Below, piece by piece: positions 31,930-42,330 of a DNA stretch of 64,000 nt. Each line of letters opens with the position of its first letter. Position 1 is the first letter of the stretch. Below the pieces are notes generated by a model. It worked only from the letters and a program-made list of their open reading frames with translations. It had not been told where the DNA came from and searched no databases. Position numbers and translations under genes: made by a program. Where the stretch lies: positions 105,570,099 through 105,634,098 of the forward strand of contig OY821519.1 of the NCBI GenBank assembly GCA_963682025.1. Direction: 5' to 3'. The stretch is from Cordilura impudica. Lineage: Eukaryota > Arthropoda > Insecta > Diptera > Scathophagidae.

Positions 31930-34192
31930 TAACCCTACTATACCCTGGTGGACAAAAACATTGGAAAAATGATAGTCACAAAAAAATCACCTATGGTATA
32001 AATTTAGAAGAATTATTTCTATTGAAAACGAATTAAATTTTTAAAAAGCAAATGCACAATTCAAAAGGGAAATAAAACTTGCAAAAAGAAAATCAATTAC
32101 TGATTTCACATCTAAAATTAATCCCTCGACTAGCCCAGAAATAATGCGGTCAAATATCCGTAGATTCTGCGGATTAAAATCAAAAACACCAATAAACTGC
32201 GTTAAAAGCGGCAATAACACAGATAATACCACGGACTTAAACCTTATAGCCAATACTTTCTGCGAATAGTGGTCCTCCGAATTTGGAGATGTCAATTTTA
32301 CTACTACCTTTCAACAATATAAACAATCAGCAACTACTAATAGCAAACATTTTACTCCAAGTAAAAACGCCTTTCATATAGAAGAAAAAATAAGACCGAT
32401 CGAACTTTCCATTGCTTAAACAAACTAAACGGAAACCCCCAGTATAGACCATATATCATACCCAATGATAAACAAGTAAGAAAATTATAGTCGGTCGAGA
32501 CCGACTATATGATACCCTATACCATGTGCACTTCTTCTGGTGCTCAATTATCGCTAAACAAATGCAAACATCTACATATATGCAGAAAACACAATTGCCA
32601 TCCTAATTTACACAATAGTAATACTTTAATTGAAGCGGTCAATGAACTTAAAATACTTGGAATTGTTTTTAACAAGCATTACAGATGGAATTCACACATT
32701 GCTAGCCTTAACTTTGACCTCTCAAAAGACTTAATATTATAAAATGTCTCTCTTCTAGGAAATTTGGGTGTAATACAACATCCGTCATCAACATCCTCAA
32801 TTCCCTCATAATCTCCAAAATCAACTACGGTATATACCTTTATGGATTTTCTCCCAAAAGCACATTAAATAAAATAAAAACAATCATTAACTCAGCCATA
32901 CGAATGTCATTAGGCGCCTATAGGACAACTCCAATTAGGAACATGATATTTGAAGCAAATCTAAGGACAATAGAACAATATAGAGACTTCGCCACAACCA
33001 AATTATTTAAATCAATATTATATAAAGACAATTTTACACTATCTAATGCTTTAAATAAATCTATAAATCGGAAACACTTTCCCAAAATACCATCAACGCT
33101 TACCCGTATCGTGCAAGCATGCGAGAATGACAACATTCGATACAATTTTAAGCTACAAGCTTTTAACAATTTCCCAAATTGGAACATCAACCCAATTACA
33201 ATAGATACATCCTTCAATGAACTGGAAAAATCACACACAAACACAACGGCTTTCCAGCAAAGATTTCTAGAAATTCTGTATTCACTTAACGATCACAAAT
33301 TCATCTACACAGATGGTTCAAGATCAGACAAATGCACTAGCTTCAGCATTGTAGATAAAGATAAGACTTTGATTACCTCAATCTTACCTGAATACAGTAC
33401 TAACTTCTCTACTGAAATTATAGCAATTTACGAATCAATTAATAATATCAAAAACTTCAAAGGTAAGTTTGCAATTTGTACTGATTCCCTTGCTGCACTC
33501 CACGCTATAGAAAACGACAACAATTGCCAATTATATCCAACAATGATAAGACAAATAATTATTGAAAGACAACCGAAAATCAAATTAATTTGCATTCCAG
33601 GTCACTCGGGAATAATCGGTAATGACACCAACCACACCCAATCTATCAACTGAAGATATTAAAATTTTCTTAAAAAGTAAATTCGAGACAGAAAACCATA
33701 ATAATTTCAGCTCAACCACAAATTGGCATAGGAAAAATAACCCTAAAAAACTCAACACCTGCAAACTTTTAAAAACAATGGACAACAACTTACTACTTAG
33801 GAAAGATCAAATCAAAATAATACGCCTAAAATTAGGGCACACTAAAATTTCTAACGCACATATAATTGACAAGAACTTATCAAAACAGTGTCCATTCTGT
33901 GGATTTACCCCTATAAGCACCGACCACCTTTTCACGAGTTGCCCTCAAATTAATAAATTCAAAAACACGACGCTCAACAATATTAACTTTTTCCAAATAT
34001 TAGACTCTGATATGAGCAGCGATACAATTAAGATAATTATTTCTTTTTGAAAGATTGTGACCTATATAACCATATTTAAACTAAAAACTACAATAAGCTT
34101 AAGACCATCGCTGTTATAGCTTTTTCCTTAAGATCATTCTAATAATTTATTATATGTATAATATGTAAATAAATAAATAAATAACATTCACA
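31930..34192 (+). pseudogene. LINE with RNase H, internally deleted
   Basis: The plus strand gives, in order: IPWWTKTLEK (about 31940); KREIKLAKRKSITDFTSKI and EIMRSNIRRFCGLKSK (32062-32190), the linker before reverse transcriptase; IDHISYPM (about 32445); then, after a gap, SSGAQLSLNKCKHLHICRKH and LKILGIVFNKHYRWNSHI (32527-32700), the end of reverse transcriptase. A 249-codon frame (32904-33653) contains RNase H with FIYTDGSRS, the Glu in STEIIAIYE, ICTDSLAAL and IPGHSGIIGND. After a further break, 33622-34050 ends in a zinc knuckle, CPFCGFTPISTDHLFTSCP. The tail holds AAATAAATAAATAAATAA near 34167. Most of reverse transcriptase, including YADD, is missing. RNase H places it in the I/LOA/R1 side of LINEs; the clade is not certain. 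Confidence 0.88.
32472..32525 (+). repeat. Family A head fragment at the LINE deletion
   Basis: Exactly the first ~54 bp of family A (ACAAGTAAG, palindrome with one change, ATACCCTATACCATG) sits where about 250 residues of reverse transcriptase are missing. It has no body or tail. Confidence 0.85.
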
Positions 34193-35344
34193 TAAAATTA
34201 AAAATATTTGAATTAACGCTGCAGTTAAAGAAGCATTTGAAATTAAACTATATAAGTTTTATACAAGGATTTATTTTGTTACAAAAGTCGAGTTATAGAG
34301 ATAGATTTGTTAAAAAAAATAAAAAAATCTCATTAAAATAAAAATATTTTCCTTTTTTAAATATAATTTAAATGACAAGTGTTTTTTGTTCAATTTTCTT
34401 TTACCTAGCTTGTCTTAAGTAAGATTTGTCACAATATAAGATAACTTTTAATGCACCTTAAAAGCAATGTTATAAAAATTTAAAAAATTATGCCATAGGC
34501 TTTTGACGGTAAAGGACATATGACAAGTAAACAAATTCTATTATTGATTGAAATAAAAATATGTTAATACAGTAATTTTTTTATGTTTAGGACCTGTTTT
34601 GACTATTTTTAACTTTAACTATGATTTTTATTTCCAGGATATTTGAGAGGCATATATGTCCGTGCAAAAAATTTTGTTAACATTTCGTATTTAGTCTTGT
34701 TATAATTGTACAAAAAAATTTACAAATTTTCATATTTATATGATAATCCATTCATTCTACTTTTACAACGTTTTTCAGAAAAAGAACATATGTCACGTTA
34801 GCGAGTCCTTGCTTGAATTTAAGGAAAGATTGTCACAAATAAGATTCAGGATATATGGGAAGAATGAGAATCCTTGCATCAACTTTTTTGAAAACTCGTA
34901 TTTGTCTAACTTGCGCTATCTATAATAGTGTACCAAATTTCATTAATTTACCATAACTCCTTCTATTTTTGTCCATTCGCTAAATGTATATAAATAGAAA
35001 AATTTTTATTAAAAAGTGTTTGTAGTGAAAAATAATTCCTTCTACAAGCTCCCGACGGAGCTAACCGGTGCAACAAGGTCCCAAAATTCAAATTTTTTAT
35101 ATGGGCTATATAATATAATTATGTTGTTGCAATCTAATAGCAAAGACATCATAGCAACCACAAATGCATTTTGTTTTTGTAAATTGCAATTTATCGTTTA
35201 ACATTACAGCATTAAAGTTGATAAACTTCAGTCAGTTGAAAAAATAGTTGAGTGCAGGTGTTTTTTAACATTTTTAAATATTTTCTAGTTTTTTTAAAAA
35301 AAATAATAATTTCTAAAGTTTAAAATGGAAAATAAAGCTGAAGG
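34193..35344. other. AT-rich stretch with no recognised feature
   Basis: Short frames of about 60 codons have no recognisable character. No repeat found. Confidence 0.5.
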
Positions 35345-35460
35345 TATATGGGTTAAATCATCTGAACTCAACTTAAAATATGGCTGTTTTTTACATCACT
35401 GTTTCCAAATTGGCTGAATTTTGGCAGGATTAAAGTGTATCCGAGATATAAGAAAAATCC

Positions 35461-35850
35461 TAAATTTAAGTTCACTGACGCATCTGGATCCGGAAATATG
35501 TGGTCTTGAATATCGGGAAAAACTATAAAAATGTACAAAGTTGTACTTACTTAATTATCATTTTCTTGATTAATATTTTAGTGACGCAACTTATCAAGGT
35601 CGCATTTGAAAGGTTAATTAATTACCTTTAATTTGATATACAACACGATTTTTTTTTTGGAAAGGTCAAAGGTCACATCTATTGACCTATAATTCGGGAG
35701 GCTATAGCTGTAAAAACGACAATTTTAAAAATCTGAAAAAAATTTATGTTTATGATTGGTTCCTTCCCTAAAGTTCCAAAAAATTTCAGACTGGGGGTAT
35801 GCTTGGATCCAGAAATATTTATCATAGAGTAAAGGTAAATATTTAACAAG
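35461..35850 (+). repeat. Left inverted repeat of long-TIR copy 2 (well-matched part)
   Basis: Pairs with about 38430-38750. The inner boundary is AGAGTAAAGGTAAATATTTA. Length differences come from an internal insertion of about 65 bp in this arm. Confidence 0.85.
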
Positions 35851-35861
35851 TGAATTATTAT

Positions 35862-36024
35862 TATTATGAATGCTGTTGTTGTTGGCGTTGTTGGCGTTGT
35901 TGACATTATTATGATGAATGCTGTTGTTGTTGTTGTTGTTGGCGTTGTTGACATTATTATGATGAATGCTGTTGTTGTTGTTGTTGTTGACATTATTATG
36001 ATGAATGCTGTTGTTGTTGTTTTG
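35862..36024. repeat. GTT-rich ~50-bp minisatellite
   Basis: About four direct units of GAATGCTGTTGTTGTT, a variable run of GTT/GGC triplets, and GACATTATTATGAT. On the minus strand the units are CAA/AAC-rich. The array overlaps the last codons of the transposase ORF, so the QQQQHSS end and the stop lie in its first unit. Confidence 0.9.
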
Positions 36025-38071
36025 TTTTATTATAAATGTTTTCAATTACAAATTTGCTATCAGCGGAATAAATTTTAGCTTGTAATTGTGTTTTTGAAAT
36101 TGGTATGAAGCTGTGCTGCTTTTGAGTTCCCGGAATTGTACGTAATCCTATAAATCTATCAGTTAGCAATTTCTCTTCTTCTTCATAATCTTTTTCCGTT
36201 AAATATGCAAAGTTGCAGTTCTGAAGAGTTTGCTGACACCAATTATACAAGTGGAGAGGAGTAGTTATCTGATCTTCGAATGGACGTTGCAAGCTGGCTC
36301 TTCGTGCTTCACGCTTTACCGTTCCCCCAAGACCATCACTAGGTCCTTTGCCGTGACTGGTAGCAAAGAAATGCCACTCAGCGGAACAATTAAAATCTTC
36401 GCTATGATGGCATAAATTGGCAAAGTTTTTTTTATTTTTAAATTGAGCGGAAGAACCGTCCGAAAAATAAAAAATTTTCTTTGGTATTTTCAAAAACTTG
36501 TTTTTTAAAAACTCATTTAGGTGGCGATGAAATAAATGAACTGCTATGGTATTATGTATTAGACAGTCTGATATTATTATAAAATTTGTAGTTTCTAATT
36601 TTCCATTTGATTTGTAATAAATTGCTATTGGGTATAGTGTGGCCTGGCTATTATTCCATAAAAAGCCTTGCACAGAATCCTGAACCACAAAAGTTGCATT
36701 TTCGGAGAAGTCGCAAATTACTAAATACTCATTTTCTTCCAACGCAGACTTTTTGTGAGCCATAAATGCACCCTGCTCTTTAGATACGAATGAATGGGGT
36801 AGAAGAGTTTGCAGCTTTTCGCATAAAGAATCCAGAAAAGAATCAGTTTCCTTAATAATAGTTTCCAAAGAGTCTCTATCTACACTTATCCACTGTTTAT
36901 ATATGATTTCATCAATTTCATTTTCTAATAATAATTCACCAAGTTTCTCTTTAAAATTTTGTATATCTGGGCACATGCTACATCTGCCAAGGTAGCAATT
37001 TGGTGATGGGGGATTGCATATAAGTCTTTTTAAACAAACTTTATAAGTTTCCAGCACAAAATCCTGCACATTTTCTGTAAATTTTTTCAGGTTTATTGCG
37101 TGGAGCATTAGTTTTGTATTTTGATGTATGTTACAAACACATACATTATGGCTTCCTGACGCATCTGCTAGAATCACATTTTTTGGCCGAAGTTCACAAA
37201 ATGTAGAAATTCCAATAGTTATCCCTTCATGTTTTTCTTTAAATAAAGCATAAACTTCTCGAAGATTTCCGAGTAAAAGTCTTTTATTTTTTTTTACTTT
37301 TACACCATTTTCTATTATTGACACGTAGTCTTTACATCCTGGTAGACATGTGCTGACATCATCAGTTTCATAAAAGATTTTCACCACATCAACAATTTCT
37401 AATGGCAATCGTTTTCCAAGTTTTGGATTCGGTGTACTCAATACGCCTTCTGTCTCAACCAAGTTTTTTACCTCTCGTGCCATGAAATTTGTTATTTGAA
37501 ATTCCTCCTCCATTCTTTTCAATGTCCAGCTTTTAGGTAAAATAGTTAAAAGTTGGATTTTATCACTGTTTTTAGTTATTGATTTAAACTTTTCTTTTAG
37601 TTGTTCGATTATTTCCGATTCTGGGCATACATGAGAGGTTGAAGGTGTTGAATTTGGGAAAATGTTGGTTTTAATTGATGTTGTTATTTTTTCTAACTTT
37701 CTAGTTGTATACCCTTTTAATGGAATTTTTCTCGAACATATTGGAGATTCTTGTAAATATGTTAAACTTTCGTTTAACTTAGAAATTCGAACATCTCCCG
37801 AAACTGATGCTTCACTTTCCGAGTCTGAAGTCTCGTTTTCTGGCTCGTTCATAGATTGAATATTATTGTTTACACTTCCTTTTAATTTATAAAGTTCTCT
37901 TCTGCATATATCACATATTTTATTTGATATTGAAATGTTATTACTAATTCCAGTCATCCATTGCTGAACTTTTCGAAGTCCTCTTGCATTCTGGACATGA
38001 GCAACTTTTTTAAATGGATTACAACAATATATTGTATTAAATGACATATTGTTTACAGAGGCAAAAAACAA
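35996..38071 (-). CDS. Intact 691-residue DDE-like transposase of a long-TIR element
   Basis: An uninterrupted frame inside a long-TIR element; probably its transposase (inference from context and motifs). Residues 53-56 form a CxxC (CDIC). 75-100 are acidic/Ser-rich. 242-246 (CLPGC) and 310-367 form a Cys/His cluster: VCVCNIHQN, then CNPPSPNCYLGRCSMCP, probably zinc-binding. The C-terminal third has an RNase H-fold pattern: beta strand with VICDFSENATF (D454), then LWNNSQATLYPIAIYY, IIISDCLIHNT, FYFSDGSSAQFKNKKNF (D538), AEWHFFATSHGKGPSDGLGG (D579; E588 follows). The homologue at 12690-13895 keeps these acids, with Glu at the third site. Expression could start in the GC-richer 38220-38430 region. 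I know this protein type only as an uncharacterised one scattered in animal genomes; Sola-type elements are one possibility that I cannot confirm. The C-terminus runs into a CAA minisatellite. Confidence 0.85.
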   Translation of the reverse strand: MFFASVNNMSFNTIYCCNPFKKVAHVQNARGLRKVQQWMTGISNNISISNKICDICRRELYKLKGSVNNNIQSMNEPENETSDSESEASVSGDVRISKLNESLTYLQESPICSRKIPLKGYTTRKLEKITTSIKTNIFPNSTPSTSHVCPESEIIEQLKEKFKSITKNSDKIQLLTILPKSWTLKRMEEEFQITNFMAREVKNLVETEGVLSTPNPKLGKRLPLEIVDVVKIFYETDDVSTCLPGCKDYVSIIENGVKVKKNKRLLLGNLREVYALFKEKHEGITIGISTFCELRPKNVILADASGSHNVCVCNIHQNTKLMLHAINLKKFTENVQDFVLETYKVCLKRLICNPPSPNCYLGRCSMCPDIQNFKEKLGELLLENEIDEIIYKQWISVDRDSLETIIKETDSFLDSLCEKLQTLLPHSFVSKEQGAFMAHKKSALEENEYLVICDFSENATFVVQDSVQGFLWNNSQATLYPIAIYYKSNGKLETTNFIIISDCLIHNTIAVHLFHRHLNEFLKNKFLKIPKKIFYFSDGSSAQFKNKKNFANLCHHSEDFNCSAEWHFFATSHGKGPSDGLGGTVKREARRASLQRPFEDQITTPLHLYNWCQQTLQNCNFAYLTEKDYEEEEKLLTDRFIGLRTIPGTQKQHSFIPISKTQLQAKIYSADSKFVIENIYNKTKQQQQHSS

Positions 38072-38219
38072 TCACTTTGAACACTTTTGGTTTTATTTAA
38101 AAATATTGATTTTATAGCAACACATGTGGTTTTTTAAAGCAACGTGCTTAGAATGGTTTTTTTTTCGTGGTGCTTCCTTTGTCTTCTCGTTTTTCAATAA
38201 TTTCTCTATATCCAAGTTA

Positions 38220-38430
38220 TTTGACACTACGAACCACACCCGACAACATTTATACTGTTGTCTCGCTCTAACATAATTACCTGTCAAACCAACCCTAACA
38301 CAGGTCTGTACTGAGTACAGTACAGAGCTAAAGAACCAGAAACAAATAGCGGCGTGCGTGCATAGCCCGCCGACGCTCACGAGCACAACCAACCACATTC
38401 ATAAACAGTAACAGTAACAGCACCGACTTT
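38220..38430 (-). promoter_or_regulatory. GC-richer region upstream of the 691-codon ORF
   Basis: Between the ORF start and the right TIR, the sequence is noticeably richer in G and C than its surroundings (for example AGCGGCGTGCGTGCATAGCC). It also has GTACTGAGTACAGTACAGAG, a short self-complementary stretch, and ACAGTAACAGTAACAG repeats. The position and composition suggest a promoter or 5' UTR of the element. No TATA box or splice sites were established. Confidence 0.3.
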
Positions 38431-38750
38431 TTAAATATCTACCTTTACTCTATGATAAATATTTCTGGATCCAAGCATACTCCTAGTCTGAAATTTTTGG
38501 AACTTTAGGGAAGGAACCAATCTTAAACATATATTTTTTTCAGATTTTTAAAATTGTCGTTTTTACAGCTATAGCCTCCCGAAATATAGGTCAAGAGATG
38601 TGACCTTGGACCTTTCCAAAAAAAAATCATGTTGTATATCAAATTAAAGGTGATAATTAAGTATGTACAACTTTGTAAATTTTGACCTTTTTTTACGATT
38701 TTCAAGACCACATATTTCCGGATACAGAAGTGCCAGTGCACTTATTTTAG
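38430..38750 (-). repeat. Right inverted repeat of long-TIR copy 2 (well-matched part)
   Basis: Inverse of the arm at 35461-35850, sharing TGGATCCAAGCATAC, AGGGAAGGAACCAATC-type and TATAGCCTCCCGAA words. Weaker terminal similarity goes on to 38842. Confidence 0.85.
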
Positions 38751-39040
38751 TTCTGTAATAATCTGTCTTCCTACGAAAAATCATAGAATTTGGATAAGGT
38801 AGTGTACACCCATTGGTTGATTTGACATGGAATTACCCATATAGTATATTCAAAACATTAAAAAAAATTTTAAATATTTAAGGTGAAGTGAATAAATATC
38901 AATATGTTGGTGTATTATAACATATATGAATTTTTTACGATTTTTAAATTTACGTAGAGTTTTAAAATTTCGGCTCAGTTCGACTGGCATACGACTAAAA
39001 AAAAAAGATGATATTGATGTATATTTTTCATTTCACCGTA

Positions 39041-41570
39041 CACGGTGCTCTTGAATCAACTTTTGATCGAGGGTCATAGCACATCCGTTTTTTTCTGATT
39101 TCGGTTATTCATGTCCAAATTTTGTACTAACAATGTTCTACAAAAATGTAGCCACAGCATAGACGAACAGCTTTTGTGAACATAGTAATACAATCTGAGC
39201 CTGCACACGAAAATCACTTTGTGCCTCAAAAATGGTCTTTTTTTAACTTTTTGTGTATACCTTGCAGGGAATCAAAATTTCTTACTACTAGTATTCTACA
39301 AAAATTCAGCCAGGGTATACGTGAATAACTTTGCAAAAATTTTACAAATTTATATTTTTTTTTTTAATATTTTTAAATTTTTATAAAAAATTTTTGTTAT
39401 TTAAAAAAAAAAATTTAATTTTTTTAGTACTTATAAGGCATATTTTCCGAAATTTTTTTTTTTTTGTGATTCTTGTTTTAGATAACCTCAACCTTAAAAA
39501 TGTCGAGATTTTTCAAATGTGTATAAAACACACAAACAAAGAAGAAAAGTACACTGTCATTCTTAATCATATACTGGAAAAAATTGAAGAAAAAAACATA
39601 TCTGATCAGTACTTGAAATATATTTCAGAAAAGTCCGCTTGCTTTTTAAAAATTTGAAAATTAAATGGGAAAAGTGCCGTAGAAGATTAGATGTTTTTAA
39701 TGAGAAATATGCGAATTGGCTTACTTCTGAAGCAATCTTTGATGGTCCGAAAAAAACAAAAAGTGCTTCGGAGACTGAATGTCAGTTCGAGGTAATAGAC
39801 GATCCAAAAAAGATTGGGTTTGAAAGAGCTGGGCGTCCCCACTATCATTACAGAAAAGACAGACCGCAGTAAAAGAAGGGAAGCAGCGGAACTTTCACAA
39901 GCCGAGGATTATGAAACTGATTTATTAGTTCAAGCAGCAGCAATGTCGACTCGTAAGCATGGTAAAAATGACTCAGCAGCTGTTCTTAAGAAAACTATTG
40001 AAAGAACTACGAGACCATCAAAAATATAAAAATTATGTTCAGAAGAAGTGAAAGCACCAAATCCGTTTTCGAACGAGGAGGCATTAGCATTTCTTCTAGA
40101 AAATAATTTTACAAAAAGCCAATATTGTAATATTCGCCTTGAAAGTAAGGCAAGAAGCTCTGACATTTTCCCGTCCTACAAAAACTTCATGGCTGCAAAA
40201 AATAAGTGCAGACGAGATGGCATCACTGTTGGAGATTCAATAGCAAAGGTTCCTTTACAGATGTTTCTAATTCATACAGCGTCAAGAATAGTGGAGATGC
40301 AAAAGGACGTTTTTGTGTCAGTTATGAACAACAAAAAAACAAGCTATATGTTCAGTGAACTAATTTTGAGCTACGGTCAAGCTCAATTCAAGCAAGGTTT
40401 TCATGAGCCAAGTACATCTCGTAATGCGAGCTTATCTCTTTTCGCAACAACTGTGGTACCTTTGAGACTTCTTGACACTTTAGGAAACCCTCTTTGGAAT
40501 AATATCACTCCACAGTCCACAAGATTCTGTCGGCCCTTAAAACTTAAATTTATCAAAGAAACAAAGGATGTTATTTTGAATGAAGCAGCTGATTTAAGTC
40601 AACAAATTGCTCGTCTAGAAAATCTAAAATTAGAGATAGAAGATGGCAAAATAGCGTTCAAATTGTATCTTAACCGAAACTAAGTCCAATCAAACTTGTC
40701 CAATATGCGGCGCTACTCACAAAAATTTTATTAATGTGAAGGATTATACTTCCGAAAAATTTAAACCAATTGAAAGCAACTTAAAGTACGGTCTAAGTCT
40801 ATTGCACTGCTCGATTAGATTTTTTGAATTTTTTTTGCACTTAGGCTATAAAAGTGATGTAAAAAATGGTAGATAAAAGTTGAAGAAGATAAAAAAGCAG
40901 TAAACAAAAATAAAAAGAAAATCCAAAATGCACTTCCAAATGTTGATGGTTTTGGTAGCACGAATGATGGAAACACATCTCGTTGTGCATTTACCAAACA
41001 TGCTATATTTTCAAAAATTACTTCAGTTGATGAAGATTTAATATTTCGTCTAAGGATTATACTAATATGTTCATCCTGTCAGTTTCCTTTAGATTGAGAT
41101 AAGTTTAAAATTGAAACTTACTGCTTTAAAACGGCTGAATATTTGCAAAACAAATACCCTTGGTTGCCCCTTACACCAACTGTACATAAAGTTCTTGTGC
41201 ACTCTAAACAAATAATGCAGAACACAGTGCTTCCTGTTGGATATTTTGCTGAGGATGCTGCGGAATCACGGCATAAAATATATAAAAGCGATAGGTTATG
41301 CCACGCTCGCAGAACAAATCGTAGTGATAACCTTTTTAATAGAGCAATGGATACATCAGATCCATTAATACCATCTCTTCGAATAAACACACGAGTTCAC
41401 CAAAGAAAACGTGCGGCCCTTTTACCAGAACTTATCGAAATGTTAAAGTGTGAGGATCCTCCTGAATTATCTTTACAGGATCAGCAAGTGGACCTAGATA
41501 AAAGTACTGATGATGAGTGTGATGAAGAATGTGGGAAAGAAAATTTAGTTTTGGAAAGTGAATTATAATA
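39041..41570 (+). mobile_element. RAG1/Transib-like element relic, borders uncertain
   Basis: The coding relic is described separately. A possible left end is CACGGTGCTCTTGAATC at 39041, because Transib TIRs and recombination signal heptamers begin CACNRTG-like. I found no inverted partner downstream, so this border is a guess. 39100-39330 holds two related, loosely repeated segments (CAAAAATGTAGCCA and CAAAAATTCAGCCA). Confidence 0.4.
39483..41568 (+). pseudogene. RAG1/Transib-like transposase pseudogene
   Basis: The plus strand reads through about seven frame segments. N-terminal part: KIKWEKCRRRLDVFNEKYA (about 39655), then DRSKRREAAELSQAED (39855) and AAVLKKTIERTTRP (39980). A 211-codon frame (40048-40683) has SYGQAQFKQGF, VVPLRLLD, NNITPQSTRFCRPLKLKFIK. 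Then TCPICGATHKNF (40693), SLLHCSIRFFE (40795), STNDGNTSRCAF (40960) and a 141-codon frame (41143-41568) with TPTVHKVLVH, DAAESRHKIYK and SDPLIPSLR. Known RAG1 has the same order: a PNS..C.PLCL segment, ICTLCDAT, ALHCDIGN, NGNFARKL, then the catalytic Glu in GNESGNK. The equivalent Glu here is encoded at 41263-41265. The segment around FKQ lacks the expected DG-type first catalytic Asp, and Ser replaces the Asp of LHCD. It is inactive. Confidence 0.7.
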
Positions 41571-42065
41571 TAAAATTATGTTAAAATTATTACGCGTTGA
41601 AAATATGAAGTTGATAACATATAAGGAAACTAGGATTTCTATTAAAATTAAACTGTTTTTCTTGATCATTCGATGAAACATCTGAATTAGATTTAAAAAA
41701 AGATTGCTTTTCGGATTTTTTCGGACTATATTGGGCCCTAATAAGGAAAAAAAAAGCAGAAACAAATTTTTTTTTTATTTTGGACTTTTTTTGGTGTACC
41801 CATTTTTTTTTTAATTTTTGTTTACTCAGGTTTAAGCTGCACACACAACTCATATAATGGCTTTTGACACACTTCGTTTTTACAAATATAGCGTTACAAA
41901 ATTAAATTTTACGAAAAAAAATTTGTTGTATTTATATATACATACAACATATGCATGAAAGGGTTAACCGGTTTTTAAACCTTAGAACTTGATCCAAACT
42001 TAAGAAGATAAGCGTAAGCTTGAGTGTAAAAAAAAGTATAAATATGGCTTTAAAATAATTTTGGC
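41569..42065. other. Gene-free spacer
   Basis: Frames on the minus strand near 41481-41853 overlap the end of the Transib-like relic and T-rich sequence; I see no protein character in them. Confidence 0.5.
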
Positions 42066-42330
42066 CAAATATTTCTTCTAGCGAGCTCTGTGGAGAGATA
42101 TTGGGCTCCTTTGAAAAGGGTGTTGAAGAATATAAAAAAGTTATCCCAGATTTCGAAAGATTTTAAAAAGTGGCAGAAACCACCATTAAAGCTCTAATGG
42201 AAAGGTTTCTGAAAACTTTCCATATATTCATAAGTTGTAATTAGAACTACTTAAATATTATATTTTTTTGTAAGCTTTAATGTAATTTCAATTAAAATTA
42301 AAAAAAAAAAAAAAAAAAACTTTCAGTTCA
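42066..42330 (+). pseudogene. Tc1/mariner-like transposase relic, C-terminus
   Basis: The plus strand from about 42089 reads SVERYWAPLKRVLKNIKKLS and then QISKDFKKWQK before a stop. This is the block with the last catalytic acid (P/S-x-E-x-YW) and the region after it. The 3' flank with ATAAGTTGTAATTAGAACTA, a T-run, an A-run and CATTTTATGAGTGTTAAGA is shared with the relic at 58130-58480, so both copies come from one family. Confidence 0.75.

Larger units (their letters stand above)
35345..38842 (-). mobile_element. Long-TIR DNA transposon, copy 2, with intact ORF
   Basis: The left end (TATATGGGTTAAATCATCTG, from 35345) and the right end (inverse of TATATGGGTAATTCCATGTC, ending 38842) are related to each other and to the outer end of the 11680-14505 element. 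Inner TIR portions match well: about 35461-35850 against about 38430-38750 share TCCGGAAATATGTGGTCTTG, TATAGCTGTAAAAACGACAA and CTTTACTCTATGATAAATAT-type words. The left arm has about 65 extra bp near 35565-35630. The single gene is on the minus strand. No convincing target-site duplication was seen. It is the best candidate for an autonomous element here. Confidence 0.82.

Noticed and set aside
32904..33653. The 249-codon frame as a host RNase H gene
   Set aside because: It is preceded by LINE reverse transcriptase remains, followed by a LINE-type zinc knuckle and an AAAT tail, and is cut off shortly after the GHSG motif.
35679..36045. Poly-Thr/Ile and Asn/His-rich frames over the GTT minisatellite
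   Set aside because: Low-complexity translation of a tandem repeat, with three frames open at once; no evidence for a gene beyond the end of the 691-codon ORF.
35345..38842. Assigning the long-TIR elements to Sola, Academ, Kolobok or another named superfamily
   Set aside because: The protein motifs and a possible 4-bp duplication do not decide between superfamilies by eye; naming one would be a guess.
39041..39060. CACGGTG as a firm Transib terminus
   Set aside because: The start resembles a Transib TIR, but no inverted partner was found to the right of the relic. It is kept only as a possible border.
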